Made by a program: the position numbers and the translations under genes. The notes beneath the pieces were generated by a model. That model ran no database searches, was not told the origin of the DNA, and was given only the letters and a program-made list of their open reading frames with translations. DNA of 64,000 nt from Acidobacteriota bacterium (GTDB lineage Bacteria; Acidobacteriota; Thermoanaerobaculia; Gp7-AA8): assembly GCA_019244185.1 (NCBI GenBank), contig JAFATB010000005.1, positions 112,684-176,683 on the forward strand, written 5' to 3'. Below, one piece after another: positions 1 to 7,045 of this stretch. Position 1 is the first letter of the stretch, and each line of letters starts with the position of its first letter.

Positions 1-1
1 C

Positions 2-463
2 CTCCGCCGCGTCATCGCCGACCCGCACTGCCGCCGCGCGGTGTTCATGCTGCAGAAGGAAGTCGCGGACCGCGTCGTGGCCAAGCCCGGCAGCGATCCG
101 TACGGCTATCTCACGCTGTACGTCGCCGCGTTCGCGAGCGCGCGCATCGCCATGACGCTCGATCCGCGCTCGTTCCATCCGCCGCCGAAAGTACGCAGCG
201 CCGTGGTCGTGCTCGACCCGCGCGATCCGCAGCTGGCCGCCGAGCGCACGCTCGTACTCGATCTCGTCAGCGCGTCGTTCCGCATGCGCCGGAAGAAGCT
301 GGTCAACAACTTGACCGGTTGGCGGAACCTCACGCGCGAGGACGTGCTGTCCTTGATGCAGCGCGCTGCCATCGACCTCGACGTCCGCGCGGAGACGATG
401 TCGCTCGCCGACTTCGACCGCTTCGCCGTCGCCTACTCCGCGCTCGCGTCGCCCGGCTCGTAG
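2..463 (+). CDS. rsmA: 16S rRNA dimethyladenosine transferase RsmA (KsgA), C-terminal part
   Basis: The reading frame is open from the left edge, so the gene is 5'-truncated by the window. The visible part begins in the region of the KsgA catalytic domain that continues VMLQKEVADR-like (here FMLQKEVADRVVA), followed by PGSDPYGYLTLYV, the PPPKVRSAVV segment and the C-terminal helical domain with FRMRRKKLVNNL. KsgA dimethylates two adjacent adenosines near the 3' end of 16S rRNA during small-subunit assembly. The family is about 270 residues, so roughly the last 153 are here. The end overlaps the convergent transporter gene by 31 bases. Confidence 0.93.
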   Translation, partial: LRRVIADPHCRRAVFMLQKEVADRVVAKPGSDPYGYLTLYVAAFASARIAMTLDPRSFHPPPKVRSAVVVLDPRDPQLAAERTLVLDLVSASFRMRRKKLVNNLTGWRNLTREDVLSLMQRAAIDLDVRAETMSLADFDRFAVAYSALASPGS

Positions 464-1491
464 CGCCACTCCGTCTCATGCTTCGCCCCCTCGGCGAACC
501 GTGGGTCGACGTAGTCCTCGAACGCGATGTCATGGTCGAGCACTCCGGTCTCGCGCATCAGCCGGACGATCAGCTCGAAGTCTTTGCGCAGCGGCGTGAG
601 CGGCTGGTACTGCACGCGTTCGAGCGGCTTCGTCAGCGCCCACTTGAGCAGCTTCGGATCCTGGCGATAGTAGAAGCGGCCGACGAAATCGGCGGCGTGC
701 TCGCGGCGCGCGCGGCGCTTCGGCGGGTTCTCGAGCCACAGTCCCGACCGCGCGATGCCGTCGACGAGCACCTGCACCGCCTCCGGCCTGCGGTCGATGA
801 CGTCCTGCCGCACGACGAGCACGCAAGAGATGAAGTCCGGCCAGTACTGCCGCGCGTGGAAGAGCACGCGCCCGAAGCCAGCCGACTCGGCCTGCGACGG
901 ATACGGCTCGCCCATCGAGAACGCGTCGATTGCGCCGGCCGCGAGCGCGCCGGCGACGTCCGGCGGCGCCATCTCGACAAGCCGCAGGTCGCGCGCGCTC
1001 ATGCCGTTCGCCGCCATCGCGCGGAAGAGGATCAGCCGCTCGTCCGAGTAGCGGCTCGGCACGGCCACAATCCTCCCTTTCAGATCGGCGAACGAATGCA
1101 CCGGTCCGTTCTTCTGCACGACCACGGCGCTTCCGTAGCGGTGTCCGAGGTAGACGATCTTGATCGGAACGCCCTGAGCACGCAGGGCAATCGCCATCGG
1201 CGCGACCATGAACGCCGCCTGCATCTGGTTCGAGATCAGCGCTTCCTTGATCTCAGGGAACCCCTGGAACATCCGCGGAATGAACAGATGCCCCGACTTC
1301 GAGTAGGCGGAGATGTAGTCGGTGACCGGGCACGCGAGGTGTCACGTGACCGGGATGTAGGCGACGTTGAGCTTGCGCTCGCGTTCCGGCAATCGATCGT
1401 TGAGCAGCACCTTCCAGTCGACGTTCATCGACAGGTGCGCGGCAGTGATGAACGCCAGCCATGCGGCAACGGCGACTCCGATCTTTCGCAC
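433..1491 (-). pseudogene. ABC transporter substrate-binding protein (NrtA/SsuA/NMT1-like) interrupted by an in-frame TGA
   Basis: Read from a GTG at 1491 preceded by a strong ribosome site (AAAGGAGGA, 5 bases away), the frame encodes a signal-peptide-like start (MRKIGVAVAAWLAFITAAH), then VAYIPVT, a TGA at 1344-1342 (codon 50), then HLACPVTDY and an uninterrupted 300-residue binding-protein body. The body carries typical family segments: IKIVYLGHRYGSAVVV, DLKGRIVAVPSRYS and the bilobal helix-rich C terminus. Homologues as I recall them have a Cys where the TGA stands, so this is either a nonsense mutation, a sequencing error, or a selenocysteine codon. It is the last gene of the importer operon, 22 bases after the permease. 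The only downstream restart (ATG at 1272) would lack a signal peptide. Exact ligand unknown; nitrate, sulfonate or a pyrimidine are typical of the family. Confidence 0.75.
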
Positions 1492-1513
1492 GCGACTCCT
1501 CCTTTCGTTCGTG

Positions 1514-2290
1514 TCATTCGTGAAATGCCCAGCGCACCGCGCGCAGCGTCTCGGCGCGGCGGATCAGCGTGTCGAGAATCAGTCCGAGCAGGCCGATGAG
1601 CAGCATGCCGCCGACGACGAGGTCGTAGCGCTTGCCGGCGTTGCGCGCGTCGATGATGAGATAGCCGAGCCCCGAGTCGACGGCGATCATCTCCGCCGCC
1701 ACGAGCACGAGCCACGCGACGCCGAAGGCGATGCGCAGCCCCACCAGAATGCGCGGCAGGATCGCGGGAAAGAGCACGCGCGTGATGAGCGCCCGCGTCG
1801 AGAGCCCGAAGTTGCGCCCCGCCTGCACGTACATCGGCGGCACGTTGCGCACGCCGTTCATCGTGGCCACGATGATCGGGAACACCGAGGCGAGGAAGAT
1901 GAGGAAGATCGGCGCGAGATTGCTGACGCCGAACCAGATCACCGCGAGCGGCATCCACGCCAGCGGCGAGATCGGCCGCAGCATCTGAATGACCGGATTC
2001 GCCGCGCGCGCGAGCGAGCTCCACCACCCCATCGCCAGGCCGACCGGAATCCCGATCGCCACCGCCGCGAGATAGCCGCACGCAACGCGGAACAACGAGT
2101 CGCCCATGTACGCCCACAGCAGTTTTCGTCGTGCGAGCTCGAGCAGTCCGCGCACGACGTCCATCGGCGAGGGAAAGATCTTCGTTCCGCTGACGACGAC
2201 GGCGAGCGCCCAGAACGCGAGCAGCACGAGGCCGAGCACGACCGCACGGATGCGTCCTTCTGCCCTCTGCCTTCTGCCTTCTGCCTTCAT
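1514..2290 (-). CDS. ABC transporter permease (SsuC/NrtB/TauC type)
   Basis: A 258-residue inner-membrane permease with about six hydrophobic segments and the binding-protein-dependent-transport signature near the C terminus (ILPRILVGLRIAFGVAW followed by VLVAAEMIAVDSGLGYLI, the EAA loop that docks on the ATPase). It is clearly paralogous to the permease at 3018-3773, sharing LRPISPLAW, IFLIFLASV, GRNFGLS and IDARNAG blocks. The start is fixed by an ATGA overlap with the ATPase stop. Codons 2-13 consist of a heptanucleotide repeat and encode an unusual KAEGRRQRAEGR leader ahead of the first membrane helix. It acts as half of a permease dimer, probably with its paralogue. Confidence 0.9.
   Translation of the reverse strand: MKAEGRRQRAEGRIRAVVLGLVLLAFWALAVVVSGTKIFPSPMDVVRGLLELARRKLLWAYMGDSLFRVACGYLAAVAIGIPVGLAMGWWSSLARAANPVIQMLRPISPLAWMPLAVIWFGVSNLAPIFLIFLASVFPIIVATMNGVRNVPPMYVQAGRNFGLSTRALITRVLFPAILPRILVGLRIAFGVAWLVLVAAEMIAVDSGLGYLIIDARNAGKRYDLVVGGMLLIGLLGLILDTLIRRAETLRAVRWAFHE
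2260..2287 (-). repeat. Heptanucleotide tandem repeat right after a start codon
   Basis: Four consecutive 7-bp units read AAGGCAG on the coding strand (three perfect, the fourth AGGGCAG), beginning directly after the ATG of the permease and followed by a partial fifth unit. Seven is not a multiple of three, so a gain or loss of one unit would shift the whole permease out of frame. Confidence 0.85.
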
Positions 2291-3021
2291 ATCTGATGCG
2301 CCAGCCCGATCTCCCCGAAGATCTCATCGCGCAACGCGATGTATCGCGGATCGCTGAGATCGCGCGGATGCGCGAGATTCACGTCGACGACGCGCCGCAC
2401 GCGTCCGGGCCGCGCTGACAGCACGACCACGCGGTCCGCGAGCTGCACCGATTCCTCGATGTCGTGCGTCACGAAGAGAATCGTCTTCCGCTCCGCCTGC
2501 CAGATCCGAAGCAGTTCGCGCCGCATCTGCAGGCGCGTGATGGAGTCGAGCGCGCCGAACGGCTCGTCGAGATAGAGCACGTCGGGATCGACCGCGAGCG
2601 CGCGCGCCACTTCGAGCCGCTGCTTCATGCCGCCCGAGAGCTCGCGCGGATACGAACGCTCGAATCCCTGCAGGCCGACGAGCTGCACGTACCGCGCGAT
2701 GCGCGCGCGCTTCTCGTCGTCCTTTTGGCGAAAGAGTCCGAAGCCGATGTTCTCTTCGACCGTGAGCCACGGAAAGACGCCGCGCTCCTGAAAGACGAAG
2801 ATGCGCCGCGGATCAGGTCCCGTCACCGGCTCGCCGTCGATGGTGACGCGCCCTTCGGTCGGCGTCACGAATCCGCCCACGATGTTGAGCAGCGTCGACT
2901 TGCCGCAGCCAGAGGGGCCGAGGATGCAGACGAACTCGCCTGCGTTGACCGAGAGGTTGATGTCGTCGAGCACGCGCACGCCGCCGAAGCGCATGCCGAT
3001 CGAGTCGAAGTGAACCTTCAT
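2287..3021 (-). CDS. ABC transporter ATPase (SsuB/NrtD/TauB type)
   Basis: A 244-residue nucleotide-binding subunit with every motif intact: Walker A GPSGCGKST, Q-loop VFQERGVFPW, signature LSGGMKQR, Walker B VLYLDEPFGALD and H-loop VTHD. It powers the importer from the cytoplasmic side. The start at 3021 is chosen because it makes an ATGA overlap with the stop of the upstream permease; its own stop makes the same overlap with the next permease, so all three are translationally coupled. The longer open frame upstream (to 3822) is only a shadow of the permease. Confidence 0.93.
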   Translation of the reverse strand: MKVHFDSIGMRFGGVRVLDDINLSVNAGEFVCILGPSGCGKSTLLNIVGGFVTPTEGRVTIDGEPVTGPDPRRIFVFQERGVFPWLTVEENIGFGLFRQKDDEKRARIARYVQLVGLQGFERSYPRELSGGMKQRLEVARALAVDPDVLYLDEPFGALDSITRLQMRRELLRIWQAERKTILFVTHDIEESVQLADRVVVLSARPGRVRRVVDVNLAHPRDLSDPRYIALRDEIFGEIGLAHQI

Positions 3022-3773
3022 TCCGCGGCGTACCCCCAGCGCACGGATGGCAGCCGTTCGAGCCGGCGCATGAGCAGGTCGAGGCCGATGCCGATGAGAC
3101 CGATGAGCACCATGCCGGCGACGACGAGGTCGTAACGGTTGCCGGCATTGCGCGCGTCGACGATGAGAAAGCCGAGACCGGAGTTCACCGCGATCATCTC
3201 CGCGGCGACGACGACCAGCCACGCGATGCCGAGCGTGATGCGCATGGCGACGATGAGCTGCGGAAGGATGCCGGGGACGACGACGCTCCGCACGAGCTCG
3301 GCGTGCGAGAGTCCGAAGTTGCGCCCCGCCGCGAGATGCACGCCTTCGAGGTTGTGCACCGCTTCGACCGTCGCGGTCGTCAGCGGCAGCACCGAGGCGA
3401 GGAAGATCAGGAAGATCGCCGCCGCGTCGCCGACGCCGAACCAGAGGATGCCGATCGGAATCCACGCGAGCGGCGAGATCGGCCGCAGGATCTGCAGGAT
3501 CGGATTGACCGCGCTGTCGCCGCGTCGCGAGAGGCCTAACGTGACGCCCGCGGGCACCGCGACGGCGACCGCCGCAAGGTAGCCCCACGTCACGCGGAAG
3601 AGCGAGGCCACGACGTAGCGGACGAGGAGCCCTTTCTCCGCGAGCTCGCCGATCGCGCGCAACGTTTGCCACGGCGTCGGCACGAGCGTGCGCGGCGAGG
3701 CCGCGACCGCGAGTTGCCACGCGGCGACCGCAACAGCGATTCCCAGCAATGGAAGGAGTCGTTTCAGACGCAA
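3018..3773 (-). CDS. ABC transporter permease (SsuC/NrtB/TauC type), first gene of operon
   Basis: A 251-residue permease with the same fold and conserved blocks as the one at 1514-2290: RPISPLAW, the EAA-type loop around ILPQLIVAMRITLGIAW and AAEMIAVNSGLGFLIVDARNAG. The only plausible initiator is a TTG at 3773; no ATG or GTG occurs between the upstream stop and this codon, and no clear ribosome site is visible. It lies at the head of the importer operon. Two different permease subunits flanking one ATPase gene suggest a heterodimeric channel. Confidence 0.9.
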   Translation of the reverse strand: MRLKRLLPLLGIAVAVAAWQLAVAASPRTLVPTPWQTLRAIGELAEKGLLVRYVVASLFRVTWGYLAAVAVAVPAGVTLGLSRRGDSAVNPILQILRPISPLAWIPIGILWFGVGDAAAIFLIFLASVLPLTTATVEAVHNLEGVHLAAGRNFGLSHAELVRSVVVPGILPQLIVAMRITLGIAWLVVVAAEMIAVNSGLGFLIVDARNAGNRYDLVVAGMVLIGLIGIGLDLLMRRLERLPSVRWGYAAE

Positions 3774-3790
3774 ACTCGGGCGAGAGAGTA

Positions 3791-3831
3791 GCCGGTTTTG
3801 TGACCCCCGTCACGCGCAGCAAATAACCGGC
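3791..3831. promoter_or_regulatory. Nested inverted repeat in a divergent promoter region
   Basis: GCCGGTT (3791-3797) pairs with AACCGGC (3825-3831), and inside it GTGAC (3800-3804) pairs with GTCAC (3809-3813). It sits between the leftward transporter operon and the rightward response-regulator gene, where an operator would be expected. The binding protein is unknown. Confidence 0.4.
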
Positions 3832-3858
3832 ACCTCGTTTGCTCCGAACGCGCCCTCA

Positions 3859-4815
3859 ATGGCGACCCGCTACGAGACACCCGCACGACGACGGAACGAA
3901 CTGGAGCCCCCGACTCCCACGCGCGTTCTCGCCGTTGACGATGACTCCGCTTACCTCCGCCGCCTCGAGGTCGTCCTGACTCGCGCCGGCTTCGACGTCG
4001 TGACCGCCTTCGACGGTCCGACCGCGATCGAGCGCATCCGCGAAGACGGCGACATCGAGATCCTCATCAGCGATCTCACCATGCCCGGCATGGACGGCAT
4101 CGAGACCGTGCGCCAGGCACGCACCGCGTGCGCGTTCCCCGGCCTCTACACGATCCTCCTCACCGCGAACGACGGCGCCGACGTGAAGCTCCGCGCGCTC
4201 GACAGCGGCCTCGATGACTTTCTCACCAAAGCGTCGACCGACTCCGAGATCGTGGCCAAGCTCCGCAGCGCCGCACGACGCCTGGCCATGGAACGCCGCC
4301 TCCAGGTCGAAAACGAAGAACTGCAGACGCTCGCCCTGACCGACGAGCTCACCGGCATCGCCAACCGCCGCGCACTCTTCCGCGCCGCCGAAAGCATCCT
4401 AGGCGCCGGCCGCACGATGACCGTCGTCCTCTTCGACCTCGACCGCTTCAAGCAGATCAACGACAGCTACGGCCACCTCATGGGCGACCGCATCCTCGCC
4501 GACGTCGCCGCCTGCCTCAAAGCCCACACGCGCGTCGGCGACGTGATCGCCCGCTATGGAGGCGACGAGTTCGTCCTCCTCCTCCCCGACACCCCCACCC
4601 CCGAAGCCCGCGCGATCACGCAACGGATCCGCGCCAGAATCGCCGCCCTCCGCTGGACCCATTCCGGCAGCGTCATCTCCATCAACCTCGGCACCGGCCT
4701 CTCCACGGCCGGCTCCGCCAGCACCATCGAAACGCTGCTGGCGGAGTCGGACGCAAAGCTGTACGAGGGGAAGGTGGGGAGGCATCAGGAGCTGGATCTT
4801 TCGATCCAGCTCTGA
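3859..4815 (+). CDS. Response regulator with GGDEF diguanylate cyclase output
   Basis: A 318-residue cytoplasmic protein. Residues about 22-140 form a receiver domain with acidic pocket DDD at 27-29, phospho-acceptor Asp72 (LISDLTMPG) and Lys124. A short helical linker (RRLAMERRLQVENEELQTLAL) leads to a GGDEF domain starting at TDELTGIANR. The catalytic GGDEF (234-238) is intact, and RVGD (225-228) lies at the right spacing for an inhibitory c-di-GMP I-site. It should make c-di-GMP when phosphorylated. The ATG at 3859 is the best start: upstream codons overlap the divergent promoter. The cognate kinase is not adjacent. Confidence 0.93.
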   Translation: MATRYETPARRRNELEPPTPTRVLAVDDDSAYLRRLEVVLTRAGFDVVTAFDGPTAIERIREDGDIEILISDLTMPGMDGIETVRQARTACAFPGLYTILLTANDGADVKLRALDSGLDDFLTKASTDSEIVAKLRSAARRLAMERRLQVENEELQTLALTDELTGIANRRALFRAAESILGAGRTMTVVLFDLDRFKQINDSYGHLMGDRILADVAACLKAHTRVGDVIARYGGDEFVLLLPDTPTPEARAITQRIRARIAALRWTHSGSVISINLGTGLSTAGSASTIETLLAESDAKLYEGKVGRHQELDLSIQL

Positions 4816-4830
4816 TGCCTTTGGTTCTTA

Positions 4831-5340
4831 CTACAGTTCCACGCCGGTGACCGCCGGTTCGCGGCCTAGCAGCGCAAGGAATACCGCGCCGGACACGTGC
4901 TGTCCCATCGCGTTACCCGTACCGGCAACGATGTAAAGGTCATCGCGGTCCGGATACTTCAGCCAGACCGCCTGAAGCAACTGTTCCGGGACATCGAGGA
5001 TACGAATGAGCACCTCGGGCCGGGAGTCTGCTCCATCCACGATCTCCTCGATTTGCAGCGCCATGAAACCAGCTGCGATCTCGACGACCTGCTCGGTGCG
5101 CGAGCGTGCAAACGCGGACGCGCGCTCGCCGACTCGCACTTGATGATGCCAGCCAGTATGCTCGGCGATCTCTTCGATCCGCGTCGCCTCCGGCGGAACC
5201 TCTCCTTTGTACGTCCACACGGCAATGGATTGCTCGAGTGCGACCCTGCTCTCGCGCAACACGCCGAACAATGACGTAAAGCGTGCGGCGATGTCGTCGC
5301 GCAATGCTTCCGGTACTTCGTAAGTGTCAGTCAGTGCCAT
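4831..5340 (-). CDS. Orphan protein at the end of the CHAT-protease block
   Basis: 169 residues, no family recognised. It has no signal peptide or membrane segment, and is rich in acidic residues and short amphipathic stretches (EALRDDIAARFTSLFGVLRESRVALEQSI; residues listed here in two runs of the same helix-prone region). It ends with DDLYIVAGTGNAMGQHVSGAVFLALLG, the only hydrophobic part. The ATG at 5340 has an AAGGA-type ribosome site. It follows the papain-like protease gene by 15 bases and is surely co-transcribed with it. Base composition is less GC-rich than the flanking housekeeping genes, hinting at transfer. Function unknown; a substrate, immunity or adaptor protein for the protease is possible but unsupported. 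Confidence 0.65.
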   Translation of the reverse strand: MALTDTYEVPEALRDDIAARFTSLFGVLRESRVALEQSIAVWTYKGEVPPEATRIEEIAEHTGWHHQVRVGERASAFARSRTEQVVEIAAGFMALQIEEIVDGADSRPEVLIRILDVPEQLLQAVWLKYPDRDDLYIVAGTGNAMGQHVSGAVFLALLGREPAVTGVEL

Positions 5341-5355
5341 GATGAGTCCTTCCCT

Positions 5356-5904
5356 TCAGTCGACGATCCACGTCTGGACCCACGTGCCGTAATAGCCGGT
5401 CGGCAGGTGCGGCCGCGGTACGGCTCCAGTGGAGTTGTTCTTTGCGCAGTCGAGAATCATTACCTGGTCCGGAGCCGAGACGCCGACGACCAGCGCCATG
5501 TGACCGGTCACCCTCCGGCCGCTCGCGCGGCGGAAGCCGAGGATCAGGAGCTTATTCTCGTCAACGACGTTTGTTTGTATTTCCGCGAAGGACAGCTGCG
5601 GCTGCGGAGCGGGCGAGACCGTGAGACCTTCGGTGGGGCACACCAGGGTTTCGAAGTCCCGAGAGTCACAGGAAACATTGCACCGGAAGGGTCGGGTGCA
5701 ACAATCAAGGGACGCATCCTGCAGAAACGTCTGCACGATCTCGCACTGGCTTCTCGTGCTTCCACGACTCTTCAGAACCATCTGCACAGTCGCTGCCCAG
5801 CACCATTCGTTTTGCTCTGCGCCGCACCACGTCACGGGAGCGGCATGCAGCCTCGGCGTCGCTGCGAGCGGTTGGGTTAACAGAATCTCATTGTTACGAA
5901 ACAT
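5356..5904 (-). CDS. Papain-like cysteine protease (C39-like/AvrRpt2-like fold)
   Basis: 182 residues. The nucleophile motif EWCWAAT places Cys35, followed by a helix; His135 lies in GHMALVVGV and Asp152 in MILDC, the order expected for papain-fold peptidases of the C39-like and AvrRpt2-like type. Gln31, four residues before the Cys, could form the oxyanion hole; the more usual Gln at minus six is Ala. The protein is Cys-rich (C27, C54, C68, C69, C75, C79, C89, C153), with a cluster at 68-89 suggesting disulfides or a metal site, yet there is no signal peptide. It sits 12 bases after the 316-residue orphan and is read with it. Possible roles are maturation of a co-encoded peptide or a toxic effector. 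Confidence 0.75.
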   Translation of the reverse strand: MFRNNEILLTQPLAATPRLHAAPVTWCGAEQNEWCWAATVQMVLKSRGSTRSQCEIVQTFLQDASLDCCTRPFRCNVSCDSRDFETLVCPTEGLTVSPAPQPQLSFAEIQTNVVDENKLLILGFRRASGRRVTGHMALVVGVSAPDQVMILDCAKNNSTGAVPRPHLPTGYYGTWVQTWIVD

Positions 5905-5916
5905 GCTGAATTCTCC

Positions 5917-6867
5917 TTATGGCAGCCACAGCGCCGGCGGACAATTGTGTCCACCCGCGGTGCCGTATCGAATGACGGGCGCGGTTCGCACGCCGGCGTC
6001 GTACTGTTGCGCGATCAATGCGAAAGTCATCTCAGCGGGCGGGTTCTCAATCAGATCGACCTGATTGAGCCGGTGTGAATGCGTCTCCTGCGGTGGATGC
6101 GGCAGCCCCACAGGGTCGGTATGGCCATAGAGATAACGCAGCGGCGCCGGCGGGGGCGTGTGGCACATTGTGTAATACAGTGGAAAATGCCGATCGACCT
6201 CGCAGTCCGACATTCCATCGAGCTCGTCGTCGAGGATGATTTCCTCCGAGGGCACGTTGCCGATGCGCACCTCGATTGTATTCAGACCTCCGACCGAGCC
6301 GATCTTCAGCACGTCGGTACCGGCGGCGTCTGTCATGCGCAGTGTGATGAATTCTTTGTCTGTCTGAAAGTTTAGGCAAACGTCCTGCGCGATGAACTGA
6401 TCGAAGGGGCCTTCTTCAGCGAAGCCCCATTTGAATTTGGGCGCGACCCATGTCGCGGATAGATGGCCCCCAGTGAGCTTCAACCGGCCCGAGACGATTC
6501 GAGGGTTGGTCGACGCGAAGACAGTCTGTGAGAAACGGGCGTGCACGGGGTTGGGGACCGCGGCCGTCATCGGCAGGATGTAGAGTGTGTTCATCGAGAA
6601 GCCCGTCTGTGGCATCTCGTCGATCGACAAGGCCTTGCCGTCGAGATAGAACGCGCTGAGTGTAGCTGGTACTTTTTTTAGCCGTCGATGATTGTCGATT
6701 TCGTCCGGCACGCGGGTCGAGCCGGGCTGCAGCGCCGCCGACTCGGCGAGCACATAAGCCTGATGCGGCTCGGGTGCGTCGCTGAAATTTTTGAGTATTA
6801 CGGTCGCGCCCGTGTCATCAGGTACGAGTGCCGTGATACCTGTGAAAATGATGTGTACATCCTTCAT
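5917..6867 (-). CDS. Orphan protein encoded with the papain-like protease
   Basis: 316 residues, not recognised. It opens MKDVHIIFTGITALVPDD and appears beta-rich throughout, with alternating hydrophobic residues, no signal peptide and no membrane helix. The ATG at 6867 has an AAGGAACG ribosome site. It lies between the CHAT-protease gene (178 bases upstream) and the papain-like protease gene (12 bases downstream), all read leftward. The gap upstream could hold a separate promoter. Lower GC than the chromosome around it. Likely a partner or substrate in this block; that is inference from position only. Confidence 0.65.
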   Translation of the reverse strand: MKDVHIIFTGITALVPDDTGATVILKNFSDAPEPHQAYVLAESAALQPGSTRVPDEIDNHRRLKKVPATLSAFYLDGKALSIDEMPQTGFSMNTLYILPMTAAVPNPVHARFSQTVFASTNPRIVSGRLKLTGGHLSATWVAPKFKWGFAEEGPFDQFIAQDVCLNFQTDKEFITLRMTDAAGTDVLKIGSVGGLNTIEVRIGNVPSEEIILDDELDGMSDCEVDRHFPLYYTMCHTPPPAPLRYLYGHTDPVGLPHPPQETHSHRLNQVDLIENPPAEMTFALIAQQYDAGVRTAPVIRYGTAGGHNCPPALWLP

Positions 6868-7045
6868 AATCGTTCCTTTGTGTGGTGGTGTGGCAGGGAC
6901 AGCGTGAGCACACGCTCAGCGCGTCGGTGTAGTACCAGTCATAGATTGTTCGCGAATCGACCCGGACCTGCGCAGCAGCGTTGCCGCTTCCTTGCTGCAC
7001 AATGGAGGGACGCGGCGCTCGTTTTCCCGATGAAAGTTCGGGAGG

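Noticed and set aside
6818..7000. 60-codon frame in the gap after the CHAT gene
   Set aside because: No ribosome site, overlaps the start of the 316-residue gene, odd composition; the gap is more likely a promoter region.
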